Shown: positions 1 through 13,379, numbered from the stretch's first letter. The stretch: 64,000 bases of DNA from Linnemannia hyalina (GCA_019671135.1 JAHRHY010000008.1:1302001-1366000), one strand, 5' to 3'. Notes: generated by a model from the letters alone, not told the origin. Made by a program: numbers and translations.

Positions 1-20
1 CCCCATCACACTTCCATTCA

Positions 21-2279
21 ATGTCCACCCGCCAATCCCGCACTGCGGACAAGTCGACCAACGACAAGCACACCCGCATCCTCAAGGCCCTCTTGCAAAA
101 GCCCGGCAACAAGTTCTGTGTTGACTGCCGCAAGAAAGGTATGTTAGTCAACAACAGCCAGCTTGCACACACCTCGCCTTACTTTCTTCTTAAAGCTCAT
201 CTACTCCTCTTCTCAAGACATCATCATCATCTTTACAACTTTACTTACATCTGCCCTTTACCGTTCCCTTTTTCTCTTTTGCTTTTCAATGGGGTGTTTG
301 TGCTGATGGTAGATCCCCGTTGGGCAAGGTAATATGAGCTTTCCTGCTTTTGTTTGCCAAAACCCCTACTTGTATTCTTTGTCGTCTGCATCCGATTCAA
401 CCGACTAAACTCGCTTCATTTTGTTTGCGGACGATATCAACCATTTTTTAGTTTCAACCTCGGATGCTTCATGTGTATCCGCTGCTCGGGTGTCCATCGT
501 TCCATGGGAACCCACATCAGCAAAGGTAAACAAGGAATATATTACTTGACGATACAACCGTCGTTATTTCATGGGCAACCTCGCTAACTCTTCTATTGTA
601 CATTCGTTTTCTACTACTAGTCAAATCCGTTGACTTGGACAGCTGGACTGTGGAACAAGTGGAAAACATGATCAAGTGGGGCAACGAAAAGGCCAACATG
701 TATTGGGAGGCACGCTTGCCCGAGCGCAACATTCCTAACGAGTCGTAAGTGAACTGGTTCATTGACAGACTGCGCGGCAAGGCGGGAAAAAAAAGGATCG
801 ATTGGTCATATCGCAACTGGATCGATCGGCCATGAAAGCGAACAAAATGTCCGCAAAGTAAGCATGCTAATCGATACCAACCTTTCGCCGTTTTTTTGTC
901 TATACGATTTTATTTTTCTCCGCTCTCAGGACTTCAGGAATTGATCCATGGATTCGTTCAAAGTACGAACATAAGCAGTTTGCTCAGAAGGGAGGTCTTC
1001 CCGATCCTTCGGAACTTGGACCCATTGACGAGGCTATGCTCATGGATTTGGTAAGAATGATTACAGGCGCTTTGTTCGAAGCAGCAAGAACGAGTGTCGA
1101 CTCGTTGGATCGAAGACCATATCATTTAACCGCATTGTCTCCCTCTATTACAATGACAATTTTAAATAGTTTGGCAAGGCAGAGCCAGACACTCGCGGAA
1201 GAGCGCATATGAACCGATCAAGCCAGTCATCAGAAGGATTCAGTGGCATGATTGCACCCCCTCCCGCCAACCCTACACGATCCTCCTTTCCCAAGAAGCC
1301 AACCTCTTCAGGCGTTCAGGGAGCCGATCTCTTCTCCATTGGACAGCGTACTACCCCAGCCAAGGTCTCTTCTGCGCCTGTTCAGGAGGACTTTTTCGGC
1401 TTCAACGACCCCGTTCCCGCAGCTGCTCCTGCCCAAAGGGCAGCCAACCCAGCTCCCAGCTCGGCCGCACAGGACTTGTTTTCAATGACTACCCCAGCAT
1501 CCACACCATCTGCACCAACAGGAAATGCCGCTGCTACAGCCCCCGCAAAGGCTGGAAACTCTGACTGGAAGACCAACATCATGTCGTTGTACGGAAGCCA
1601 GTCTTCAGCACCCAAGCCTAACAGCAACAACTCAAACGGATTTGGCCAGTCTGCTGGATTCGGTCAGTTGCAGGGTATGGACGCATTCGGCGGATTCGGG
1701 CAGGCACCAGCACAGCAGCAGCAACAACAGCAACAACAACAGGCACATAACCCTTGGGGCAATGACGATGGATTTGGCGCCATGCAGCAGGCTTCTGCTA
1801 CTTCGAACACTTCGTTCGATGCGTTTGGAACGAACTCCAACCAAATCAATGGATTTGGCAACAACATCAACAACAACAACAACAATAACAATAACAATGG
1901 ATTTGGAGGCGCCAACAGCAACAACAATAGCAGCAACAATGGTGGATTCGGAGCATTCCACAATGGCGGATTTGGAGGTGCACAGAACAATGGATTTGGG
2001 GGAGCAAGCAACAACAACAACAACAACAGCTCGATGCCACAGGGCGGCGATTTGTTCAATCTTCTTGCCGGAGCTGCTCGTTCCCCTACCGCTACGACGC
2101 AGAACAACAACAGTAACAAAAACAACAGGTGAGTCCATTGTCTCTTATTTTTCTGGTATCCTCACAATGAGAGAGTAGGTAACGAATGGTTCTTGTTTGC
2201 TAACCACGCCTTTTCCTTTCCGCCTTTGTCCTTGATCCATACTCACTGCAGCGCGTTTGGAGACCTTAGCTGGAACTGA
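21..2279 (+). CDS. ArfGAP-domain protein with FG/Asn-rich tail
   Basis: Predicted GTPase-activating protein for Arf GTPases in vesicle budding. Seven exons fit one frame: 21-138, 313-328, 452-525, 621-744, 930-1050, 1170-2128, 2252-2279, giving 479 aa. The second exon is only 16 nt. The splices rebuild the ArfGAP zinc finger (FCVDCRKK, then CFMCIRCSGVHRSMGTHISK) with the conserved DPRWAS and the arginine of GVHRSMG. SVDLDSWT and IDPWIRSKYEHKQFA follow, as in the SMAP/Age2 class. The tail from about residue 150 is Pro/Ser/Ala-rich and then rich in NGFGG, poly-Gln and poly-Asn, recalling AGFG-type proteins. The last exon gives the ending AFGDLSWN. Start is the ATG at 21; there is too little upstream sequence to exclude an earlier exon. 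The ArfGAP assignment is firm; the subfamily is not. Confidence 0.88.
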
Positions 2280-2362
2280 ACATAGACCTCTATCCCTAAT
2301 AAATTTACCCCACTCACTTTTTTCTCGCTACTCTTTTGTTCCCCTATCACTTATTATTCACA

Positions 2363-5300
2363 ATGTCAATGTCGCACCTAACCGACTCGCTGGACAACCT
2401 CACCTTCACACCACCTTCCTCCTCCTCCTCCTCACACGTCTCCTCCACAGCAGCAACAGCAGCAATGGGAAAGGGAGAAGGAAGTGCCTCGGCACTAGAG
2501 AGTCTCCCGCTTGAATGCATCCAAACCATCCTTGGCAACCTCTCTGACGATTGCCATGCGCTCTATGCACTCTTGCTTGTCAACAAGGCCTGGTTCCACA
2601 TGGTGCTACCCTTTCTCTACAAGAGCCCCATGACTCTCATCGACTCGACCTGGCCAAAACTTTCGTCTTATTCTCAGATCCTCAAAAAGGACCTTCCCCT
2701 GTCCTCGCCTGCATCGGGTTACGTGGACCGACCTAGTTCTCCCATGAGTGCTGTTGCTGGACCTGGCGTCATGTTTGACGAACCACGGCCTGCGCTGTCA
2801 CTTTCGAACAGTATTACTTCGGCCTCAGGATCAGGAGCAGGAGTTATTGACGGTACAGCAGATACAATCGGTCGTCATGGCAGGAGTCTTTACAGCAGCA
2901 ACCGACGGACCAGCACAACGTCATCGAATGGTGTTGGCGGTGGCGGGTATGGAGGAGGGTTTGGGTACGCCCCACGGACACACAGTCGAAGCAGTAGTCA
3001 CAGCAGTACGAGGAGTATGACGGGCGACGCGTTCCACCAGGGCCGAAACGATGCTGTTTTACAGAGGGAACAGCGAGATCGGCTGGTCAAGCGGAAAAAG
3101 ATGCAGGTCCTTTGGGTTCTCCTCAACTGCACGCTGTCGGAGGAGGAGCATCTTGCCAGGATGAGTCGCAGGTTTATAGATGATGCCAACGACGAGGAGG
3201 AGGAGAAGGAAGAGCAAGAGCAGCATGATCAGGATAACAGCGATGTTCACAGCGCGCTGTTGAAGGATCCGTCGTTACTGTCTCTCAAGCTGAACCAGGA
3301 TCTGGATATCAATCTGGAGTATTTCAAGCCGATGGTCGACTACCTCTCGTTTTATACTCATCAGTATCACCCAGGACTCCAATATATTACCTGGAAGCTC
3401 TTCCCGACTATGGATTACGCCAAAACGATCGAGCGGCGGCTCATCAGACATGGACCCGAGCGGATACGAGAGTTGTTCCTGGAGAGCGTTCAGTTGCAGG
3501 ACATGGTATCACTTGTCTCCCGACTCGAAACGCTCTACAAGATCAGGACCTGTCATGAAAAGTGGGACATCCCGAGCTCGATCGAGTTTATGAGGCGCCA
3601 CAACGAGCTCTTTGGGACGGTCCGGATGCTAGAGATGGAGGCTTACATACCCGAGAATCACGATACTGAAATGAGCGCGGATTTCGGCCAGTTGATTGGG
3701 CAAGTTGACCATCTGAAGGTCCTGGAGCTGTCGGGCTTTGAGGCTTTGACTGCGGTACTGGAGGATATCCCGACGGAGAACTTGAAGGTTCTTCGTTTGA
3801 ACTGTGGATCGCTCGGTCCGACTCCTATTCCGCCTTTTGCAACGACTGAGGCGGTGGCCGCTGCTGATAGGGCCTCGAACGCGAGGATGACGATCAACAC
3901 ATTTTTAAGCCAATGTCGTCAGTTGGAAGAGCTGCTGTTGAAGCCGGTCGACGAGAGTATGCTTGAGTGGGCTGTTCAGGAACGACGGGACCTTCAGGTG
4001 CGACTGCGGCAGCTGCAAAGCTCTTTTGATGTATTTTATGCCGGACTCTTAATTAACTGGAGAATTATTATCTTTTTGGCATCCTATTCTAGGCGGGATT
4101 GCAACCGATGACGCCAACATCACCATCATTGACGTCCCTTGCTCGCCCACCACCACAGCGACTGGTGCCTTTGCGGATTATCGAGCTCTCAGGAACGGAC
4201 AGCGAACATGTGGCCATGACGATATCTCAGGCAGCAGAGGCGTTCCAGGACACACTGGAGGTGATCAAGGCTAACTCGTTTTCTTACACCTCCAACCGGA
4301 CCCAAAAGATGCTCTCCTGGAGATTCCCCATGCCCAAGCTGCGTGTGATCAAGATTGTCGGCCGATCCAACTTGCCGTTTGATTTCCGGTCACTACAGTA
4401 CTGTCCCGAGCTCAGGATCTTGGACCTGTCAAAGTATTCGGGCATGCGCGGATGTCAGGAGGCAGGACTGTTGAACCTGAAATACTTGACCAAACTCGAG
4501 TACCTGGGCCTGTCGAGCTTTGATCATTTGACGGACTCGACTCTGCGGACGATCCTGGGGTGTATGCCGCGGCTGAAGCATTTGAGGCTGGCGATTGGTG
4601 ACACGGCGGTTTCGACGTTGGGGGCTAGTTCTTTTGCGTATGCCAGTTCAGGGTCAATTGTTGGCTCGGGATCTGGAGTTGGCAAGGTGACGGGATCGAG
4701 AACTTCTGGAATCCTTGGAGGAAGCGGATCTGGATCTGGGTCTGGATCTGGACCTGGAAGTAATAACGGTGGTGTAGGAGGAGCTTCCAGTAGCAATAGC
4801 AGTAGCGCTGCCGCGGCAGGAGTTGCATCGAGTGCTGACATGCCTTTCCGATCACCTTTTGCGGCCATATCTGCGGCGTCATCGGCTGGTTCAGCCTCGG
4901 CGTCGGCGTCAGTGTCTTCGTCTACTTCGCCGGATCCGGCTCCTCAACCACCAACACCTCAGACAGTGCAACAGCAGCCGTCCATGGGTACCATCAACAT
5001 GATTGTCGGTCAGATCCAGAACCAACATTCTTCGTTCAGTCACCACCATCATAGCCACCATCATCATCATCAATACCCTCTAGCACCACCTCCGTCACTT
5101 TCCTCGACTCCGTTCCACTCCTATATGTCAGGAGCAACAGCAGGTGGACCCATCATCGGCAGCGGCATGAGTAGCAGCAGCAGTAGTGTGAGCGGGATGG
5201 GCATCGGTAACGGAGGTGTCGGCAGTGGCGACATGGCATCCTCGGCACGATCGACCTCATCCCTCATGGACCGTTTCCATCTCGAGAACACATACCTGTC

Positions 5301-5484
5301 GCTGGAGGGGATCCTGGACGCGATCGATGGGCTGTCGGAGGACAAGGACAAGAACCAACTCGAAAAGTTGTCGATTGTGTTGGGTAAGCTCGATTTCGAC
5401 GATCATTACCGCCGTCTGGAGCTCTATAACCAGCAATATCAGGATCTGGAGATTACTGTCTATCGGTATGCGCATGCTGTGTAG
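2363..5484 (+). CDS. F-box / leucine-rich-repeat-like protein
   Basis: Two exons, 2363-3997 and 4093-5484, joined in phase 0 over a 95-nt intron, give about 1008 aa. An F-box lies near residues 50-95 (LESLPLECIQTILGNLSDD, then LLVNKAWFHMVLPFLYKSP), pointing to a substrate receptor of an SCF ubiquitin ligase. Downstream are degenerate leucine-rich segments (LKVLELSGFEALTAVL, PELRILDLSKYSG, LEYLGLSSFDHLTDSTL). They are broken by a long low-complexity insert rich in Gly-Ser, Ala-Ser and His, with a His run near 5041-5075. Start ATG 2363 has context cacaATGtca; the open frame upstream of it holds only a TTG. F-box/LRR proteins of this loose type are common in large families in early fungi. The substrate is unknown. 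It converges on SKI2, whose stop is 192 bp away. Confidence 0.82.
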
Positions 5485-5676
5485 ATGACAAAAGCTTTTT
5501 TGCGTGTTTTTTTTTTTTTTTCTGGCTCCCATTTGTAGATTTGGAAATAATTAAACAAATAATATGATGAAAAAAAAGTGGTTGGTATTATATCGTGTTT
5601 GTGCGGATCCTTTTTATTTTGATGTTGTGGCGGTGGCGGTGGCGATCTTCTAGTTACTCTGGCCGGTTGCATGGTG
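5485..5676. other. convergent intergenic gap
   Basis: This short gap lies between the stop of the F-box gene (+) and the stop of SKI2 (-), so it must carry both 3' ends. It contains T-rich runs at about 5508-5521, a possible + strand termination region. No gene is seen. Confidence 0.6.
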
Positions 5677-8600
5677 TTAATAGTACTATTGGCAGCGATA
5701 ACAACAAGAGAAAAAAAAACTGTAAGTGATCAAGCAAGAAAGACATAGGGTCGGACGCGTTTAAGGTCTCGTGCCACAAAGACATAAAACGACGACAAAG
5801 AGAGAGAAAAAAATAGCTTACCAAACTAGCGGCAAAGACAATGTCGCGTTTGATGGCTTGACCGGCCAGCTCCATCTTTGTATAAAGAGCAGCATCACCA
5901 ATCATTCTAGCCGCGTTCCTGACCTCACTGCACGTCTCATCCAGTCTGTGGATTGTCCTGACAATCGAACCTATTTCGTGTGTGTTATGTGTTTTCAGAG
6001 AGGGGAAAAAGGTTGAAAGTATTATAAAAGTGTTTCACGCCATCTCAACCTCAAGTAAACAAAGGGGTCAAGAATCAACAGCAAGAATACAAACATACCT
6101 TCTTGGACGTCAGTAAGTTCAGTGATCTGCTTGAAACTCATTCCCCTGGCCCACTCGTAAACAACCTCCGTCAACCCAAACTTCAACGCAGAAGTACCAG
6201 GAGCTGTCGCAGACTCGAGACCAGCCTTCTTCTGCACCTCGGCCATCTTCAACTCAATACCCAGAATCATCTCCTTGCCCTTTGTCAACTGTGGAGTGAG
6301 CACCGGTTCAGAAGCATTCTTCTCCTGGCAGACAAAACACGATAGGAGCGCAACAATCTCCTCCGGTTCGAATTCCGAAAGCATATTGTCGAGGATCAAT
6401 TCAGTGAGGATGAGTTCGTCGGCAGTGTTAATCTCACAAGCGACGCGGCCCTTGAGTTGGACGGTAGAGTTTTCGGGATCGAGGTAGTTGAGCTCTTTGA
6501 GGATGGTCACGCGTTGGTGGTAGTCGGGGAGGAGTTCGAGATTTTGGTCGGAGATGGTCCGTTGCAGTTCTTCCAGCTTTCCATGAAGCTCTCTCTCCTT
6601 GTGAATCATCGCATACTAACACGTTCCAGTCCATAGAAGAAGAAAAAAAAAGGCCCGTTAGATAATTCCTCTTCTCATTACATGTAAACCACTCATAACT
6701 GAAACATGAAACCAACAAACTTACGTGAGGCTTGAGATCAGGACACTTGTTACACTGGCACGCAAGGATCTTCTTGAATAGAACCTCCTTCTGGGCCAAG
6801 TTCTCTCTGAACTCCAAATCCTTGATCTTGCTCCAATTGAACTCGTTGACCAGTCCAGCATGGCGTTCATCAATCTCTTCAGCATACTGGTACAGTTCCC
6901 GACGGACCTTGGCCAAAGCCTGCATATCTTTCCTGATGATTGCCTCAGCATTGATTCCGGGGAGGGCGGTATCTGTGATGGTAAAGATATCGTGGTATGT
7001 CACAGCTTCAACGACTTGACTGGTCTGTTGGTGGTTGAATGTCTTGAGTCGCGTGATGGGGATCAAGACCTCCTTGTCCAGAGCAGAGGCGTCTATTTGT
7101 TCAAATGCGGATTGAAGAAGGCTGTTAGCATGAGGTAACCCTAAAGCTGTTCTACTTGCATTTACCAGAATAGTTGGCGAGATACGTACCCTCCTTGGGG
7201 GCGACTTCGGTCAGGATACAGCACCAGAACGACTTGGCCTGCTTGGCCACCATGTCTGCTTCCGCCACCGTCTTGAGAATAACCGCCGGGGTATTTCTAT
7301 GGAACTTGATGCACATCAAGGACGCGTTAACTCATAGGCTCTTGAACATGGCACAAGAGGATAGAATAAAATGACAAGCAGAAAGAATCAACAACCAAGG
7401 GAAACATTTACAGTGCTGTTCAGGATGACGATGCGACCAGTGCCCAGCGCCTTGATACCAAACGTCTGCCTGACAATTTTGTCCATGAGCTGGTGATTGA
7501 TCGAAATCATCTTGGACGAGCTGTTGTAGAACTCTTCAATATCCTTGTTGCAAATGAAGCAGTCCAGCTTCTTCATACTCTCCATTGACTTTGCGCTCTA
7601 TAATTCAGAAGTTTCAAAAGGCGTTAGGTGTTATACTTGGCAAACGGTCAATATGCAGTGTCAATAGGTGGTCTCAGTTGGCATGTGAAGTTACCTCTGC
7701 AAAGAGCTTCTCCTTCTCGGGCATGGTCTTTTGGGCAGAATTCTCAGAGAAACTGCGCTTGATCATCTCCTCAACGCGCAATGCCTCGACACGAAGCAAG
7801 TTCAGAATCATGTTGTAGGTCAGACGGAACTGAGACTGTAGCTTTGTAGCCTTGCCCAACAGCATCTCCTGCAACTCGGTCACCTGTGAAAGTTACACAA
7901 TCGGAGAAGCATATACGGCGATTAGTATACCATTTTTCCAAGGAAAGGCGGCGGTTCAACAAAGCTTTGGGTAGAGTAAGGTCTGAGATGTACCTCTGGA
8001 GGAGAATCGCCGTTGCAGGCAATGATAACCAGTCCTGTAGAGTCCAGTCCACGACGTCCTGCACGTCCAGACATCTGGGTGTATTCGCCTATGTTCCAAA
8101 GAATGATAAACCCAATAAGAGTCCGATCTGAAAATTAAGCCCATATCCGAAAGTAATATATAGCAGCGGTGGTGTCCTTACCTGGGAGGAGGTTGCGGAA
8201 GCTGTGTCCATCGTGCTTGCGAATACCGGAGAAGACAACTGTACGAGCTGGCATGTTCACACCCTGTCAGAGTAACAATTTACAGATGAGTTATTCCACT
8301 GTCCACGACTTGTATAAAGAGACGCCAATTTCTTTTGCAGCCTGATTATGACGAAAGGGTTTACCATTGCAAAGGTCTCTGTGGCGAACAAGACTTTGAC
8401 CAGTCCACGCGCAAACAGGATTTCAACCATCTATAGGCGCAGCAAAAGAACCCGAAAAACTGTCAGTAATCCTATGCAAATAGTAAAAGCAAAGCCCAAC
8501 TACCATTCCAACAAGATGGATACTAACCTCTTTGATGATGGGCAAAAGACCAGAGTGATGGACGGCTATACCTCTGCTGAGCAGATCCCGCATTCTCTGG

Positions 8601-10840
8601 ATCTGAGGCAGCTCGCGGTCAGTGCCGTGGAGTCGGACAAGTGACTTTTCGAAAAAGACGTGAACCTCACTCTTCTGAGACGAAGTCATCAGATCCGTGC
8701 TCGACAGACTAGTAGCGTTCTCCTCGCACTTCTTCTTCGAGAACGTAAAGACAACCACTGGCAATAGCTCCTTCTTGTTGAGGTAGGAAACCAGGTGCGT
8801 GAACAGGTTCTTGTCCATTGTATTGCTCCTCCATCCACCTCCACCTCCAAAGTTTCCACCGCCGCGTCCTCCACCTCCACCCCCACGTCCTCCGCCACGA
8901 CTTCCGCCACGACCTCCTCTCTGCGAGGCCTTGAGATCGACTTCCTTCTTGGCCAACGCATCGGTCGCACTCTTGTAGCCGAGAGGTAGCCATGTCTGCC
9001 TGGCATCGACAATCTTGTGGACTTCGCGGCCTGCAAAAAGATGGTGCTCCAGAGGAACAGGACGCTTGGGCGTACTGATGACATAGATATCCTTCTTCTT
9101 GGTGCGTCCAACCCAGTCGGCAAACTCCTTGGTGTTGGGAACTGTTGCCGACAAGAGAATCAATGTGACGTGAGCGGGCAACATGATGATGACCTCCTCC
9201 CATACGACTCCACGCTCAAGATCGTTGACATAGTGGACCTCGTCAAAGATGACAAATTCGACGTCGCGGATCAAGTCGGCACCACGGTAGAGCATACTCC
9301 TGAGAATCTCGGTCGTCATGATTAGACAGGACGCCTCGGGGTTGATTTGAACATCTCCTGTCAAGATACCGACCTCCTCGAAAGTACCCTTGAAGTCACG
9401 GAACTTTTGGTTCGAAAGCGCCTTGATGGGTGAGGTGTAGATGGCCTTGGTCATGTGCTTGGCTGCCAACGCAATCGCATACTCGGCTACCACCGTCTTT
9501 CCGGCACTCGTATGGGCGGCCACAAACACACACTCGCCCTTCTCCAGATGGTAGACAGCCCGCTTCTGGAAAGTGTCGAGCTCGAAGGGAAAGTCGTGTG
9601 CCATTTCTGGCACGTGGGTGTAAAAGTCGTCGAAGGGAGCGTTGACGTCGACAACATGAGCCCATTCGCGCCCCTTAGCCTGCGCTGCTGTGATAGTTCG
9701 TTTGGGTACTGCGATGGGAATAACACTGTCAAGAATGGCATCGACTTCGTCGGGCGTCTCGGCGTCTGCATCCGTAACTGGCGCCGCTGTAGTCTCTGTT
9801 GATTCCGTTTCTGTCGATTCTTCTGCCTCTGACCGGGTCACAGGATCCAAAAGGGCTTCGAAATCAGCATCCTCCTCCACAGTCTGTCCCGAGAGGAGAT
9901 CGGCAATGTTGAACAAACCACCCTTGTCGGATCCTGCGACAGTCGTTTCCTGATCGGAAAAGAGACCTCGACTGAAGCCAGGAGGAATGGTCAGGATTTC
10001 CTCCGAATCCAGCGACAGGCCTTCGACGATGGTCCTTGCGATATCGATATCATCCATTCCAAGCGCATCCCTCTCTGCCTCCAAGATGCTTGCACCCTGG
10101 ATCTCCTGAGCGTCCAATCCGCCGGGCGTGAAGGGGAAGTAACCAGCTTTGCCGCGAACGAAATCTGTCCGTTTTCCAGGCGCGCGCGAGAAGCTGGTCG
10201 AGTTTTTGGCGGTCATGATAGAAGTCGAGGCGACAGTGCTGGATCCGATGAGATGGGTGGAGCGCAAGTTCTTTTCATAATAACTTCCACGTTGCCCATA
10301 GACGTTGTGAGGCTCGAGTGCGAGTGTTGCTTCGGCAGGTGAAGGGTCCATTGCGAGAAGGGTGGTGAACTCTTGGTCGCGGTCGAACAGTTCCTGACAT
10401 TTGTTCAACCATTCGGTTGAGAAGGTGTTGCTGGGGAAGAGGTGTTCGCGCTCTATGTCCTGTTTGATCTGGTCGTACGTCTGAGGTCCCACGATCGATG
10501 CTGGCAGCTGTCCATATCAAAACGCGGACACGGGCAATTGAGTCAATGAGCCTTTTCTTCTCCAAGTATTGTGGTCATTAGAACCTTGATGATAATGGTC
10601 ATATGGTTTGAGGCGTCCATACCTCAAATTTGATGGGAAGTGCGCTCGCGTCGACGCCGGGGAAGGCTGCGGCTTTGAGACGCGCCAACAGGTCGCTGGT
10701 TTCTACAAAGATCATTCATTCCAGGCAGAATAGAAGAGATGAGTAAAGCCTTTTTTATTTTCTTTACGCGTGTTTCTTGTGAGCTGATGATTGCCATGGT
10801 GTCCTTTTAGTATGCTCCGCATTGTACCTTGGCTGGCCAT
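5677..10840 (-). CDS. SKI2: Ski2-type DExH RNA helicase (SKI complex)
   Basis: ATP-dependent 3'-5' RNA helicase of the cytoplasmic SKI complex, which feeds mRNA to the exosome. Exon 1 is 13 nt (10828-10840, MASQ), then 10623-10702 and the large exon 8528-10507; many short exons follow. Visible motifs: Q-like [11 protein letters not shown], Walker [33 protein letters not shown] box FDEVHYVND, motif [22 protein letters not shown], and GRAGRRGLD in a later exon. [20 protein letters not shown] is a Ski2/Mtr4 hallmark. The long acidic N-terminus and [12 protein letters not shown] favour Ski2 over Mtr4. An RGG-rich linker lies between the RecA lobes (about 8830-8930). The last exon is only 9 nt (5677-5685); joining it after AASL gives a terminal AASLYY, like the conserved Ski2 end. 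Divergent from the isochorismatase gene. Confidence 0.93.
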
Positions 10841-11159
10841 TGTGTGAGTGATGTAGGGAAGTTGTAGTTGGTTGTTCAGGCCCAAGCTCATAAAAGAATC
10901 CTTGTCTGCAGCCAAGCCACCGACGCCAGCATTTGGCCCAGTTCTGCACCTGACCTTTCCACAGCGATCGAACTCCCCCGCGTCGGAGAGTCCAGGTTTG
11001 TGGGCGCAACCCCTGCTCGGCTCAGTCCGCACTTTCTGTCTCTTCTCCACAACCGTCGCTCATTTATCTCTTCATTCCTTCTTTCTTCCCTTCTCCTCAT
11101 TCTCCCTCACACCTTCACACTCTTCACTCTCCACTCACTACCAAAAACTACCATCAACC
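10841..11159. promoter_or_regulatory. divergent SKI2 / isochorismatase promoter region
   Basis: These 319 bp separate the SKI2 start (-) from the isochorismatase start (+), so both promoters must lie here. The right part (about 11035-11150) is strongly CT-rich on the + strand and runs to the ATG. No clear TATA box is seen. Confidence 0.6.
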
Positions 11160-12334
11160 ATGTCTGCTCTCCGTAACGTCGGCCGTGTCCACCAAAAGAC
11201 AACCGCATTCTTTCTTTGCGACATCCAGGAAAAGTTCAGGACCCACATCTTCCAGTACCCCTCCGTCGTCGCCACTGCCCAAAAGATGGTACTGCCCCTA
11301 TTTTATACCGTGCGCACTCTGTGTTGTCGACTTCGTACACAAGTTCTTACCCCCACCTAACGACTCTTCTACATGTCAATTGAAAAATAGATTGCTGCCC
11401 ACAAGGTGCTCGATATCCCATTGATTGTCACCGAGCAGGTTCGTTGATTATTTCGGCATGGTACCTTTGTGTGTATGCATTGGGGTCGTGAGAAAAAAAA
11501 TATCATGGTGGCAGTTCATTTTTCCTAATGACACATCTCACATCCCCCGTCTTGACCCGACATAACATAAAATAGAACCCAAGGGCATTGGGCGGAACTG
11601 CCACTGAACTGGACTTGTCGCAGGCAAAGGTCAACTACCCCAAGACAAAGTTCTCCATGTACATCCCCGAGGTCGAGAAGGAGCTCAAGGGCATCAAGTC
11701 CGTCGTCCTCTTTGGCATCGAGGTATGTCACTTCATTACATTTGTGCATCAATGACAAGTTGAAAGAGACACGTCGGATAGCCATTGCTTCAAAAAGTCT
11801 CCGTCTCGGGCTCGCTTACTCAAAACGCGTCATTGTCTCTTTGTCCTCTTACTCTGCTCATGTACGTGCATAGTCCCATGTGTGTGTGCTCCAGACGGCC
11901 CTGGATCTGTTGGAGAACAACTACGATGTCCATGTGCTTGCTGATGGTGTGTCAAGCATGAACAGCTTTGAGATTGAGCACGCCTTGAACGTAAGTTTAC
12001 TTCTCTCTACACTGCTCATTCGAACTATACTTTTTTCTTATTTTGCAGGTGTTCTTGCAGAAGTGTCCGACCTTTGGAACTTTTGCTTTCAGGAAACATC
12101 ATGTTTCAGCAAATGAACTCACCCAACACACGCTCTCGTGTATCTTCTTTCTTAATTTTTCGGGATACACAGCGCGTCAAGTCTGCAGGTGGTTATGTCA
12201 CAACGAGCGAGTCGATCCTCTTCCAGTTGCTCGGAGATTCCAAGCACGAAAAGTTCAAGATGATCTCGAACCTTGTCAAGGAGACTAAGGAGGCGACTGC
12301 AGAAAACAAGTTGTTTTTCAAGAGCAACATCTAA
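11160..12334 (+). CDS. isochorismatase-domain cysteine hydrolase (ISOC1/2-like)
   Basis: Small hydrolase of the isochorismatase/nicotinamidase superfamily, closest in layout to eukaryotic ISOC1/ISOC2. Five exons (11160-11288, 11391-11438, 11576-11722, 11874-11990, 12173-12334) give exactly 200 aa, a normal length. The presumed catalytic triad is present: Asp in [10 protein letters not shown], Lys in YPKTKFSM, and Cys in [15 protein letters not shown]. The cis-peptide region [12 protein letters not shown] and the C-terminal [17 protein letters not shown] are also typical. Introns are canonical GT-AG and split the known blocks cleanly. There is no signal peptide. The substrate is unknown: human ISOC proteins lack a settled reaction and isochorismatase activity should not be assumed. 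Divergent from SKI2. Confidence 0.9.
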
Positions 12335-13379
12335 AAATGCATGAACAGGACCATTCTCTTTTTGCCGGCACCAACTACCACTCCAAAAAAAACCCCCAAC
12401 CGCCACCACCACTATCCTGTATTTTTGTACAAAAGAAACCAACAAACAGCAACGTTGGTTACGGGTCGATATGCCATTGGACAATGGAGCCGGAGGATGA
12501 AGGTTCTATCGGGTCAAAAAATGGGACCAGTCTCCTTGAATGTTATCTTCTCCTGTAGCTGTTTCTTAATTAAAGGAGTTTCCTTGCATCATCTCAAAAT
12601 CACAGCTCTCGGAGTCCGTCCCTAAAGAGGGAACTAGGCAAAAATACTCGGACCAGTCTGTGCGGACAATGGCCAACAGGTGTGAACAAGAATCCAGGAG
12701 TTTTCATTTTGCTTACCCATGCTCCTCTATCCTCCGTCCTTTTCACTCCAGCTCCCCTCGCCGGGTGTGCTTTCTTTCCATATTGCCATATATTTCTTCT
12801 TGGCAACATACCTGCTCACACAGCCATAAAAACAAAAACAAAAGTGAGTGGCTGCTCTCTTTTTCAATCAACCTTTATGAGCAGATGAGGCCAACATTGC
12901 TGAACAAACTAGCTGAATCTGTGGAGTCCTATTTCTGGGGATGAGTATCTCCTTCATACAATGAATAAACTCGTGGTTGTGGCGTAAAGTCTAGCCAGCC
13001 ATGGCCTCTTTGACCATTGTTGTTATGATTCAAAAACGATCCGTTGTTCAGGAGACCAAGGACATTGAAAAGGTGGAAGGAGGATCTGGTCGGTCATCTG
13101 TTAACCAATTTATCTTTTTTCAGGAGCGCGACACGCGCGTCACTACGATAATTCGCGCAAAAAAAACGAGTCAAACGACGATCAAGATGGAGGGTTCGGC
13201 AAAAGGGCATAAAAATGAAAACGAACGTGGTGGATCGTCATGTTGCTCATTGTCATTGTCACAATCGATCCGATGGGCTCCGACTGGTAGCTAGTTACGA
13301 TAAGGTGCCCTATCACTTGCCAAGGGGTAAGCGGGTGGGACATGTCAAGAGAACAGCTTGGGGGTTCAAAAAGTGAGTA

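Noticed and set aside
12051..12172. Possible extra exon in the isochorismatase gene
   Set aside because: Leaving it out joins HALN to [14 protein letters not shown] as in the family; adding it would break the domain.
13001..13294. 97-aa open frame in the gap after the isochorismatase gene
   Set aside because: No domain, weak composition and no splice or promoter support; a frame of this length is expected by chance.
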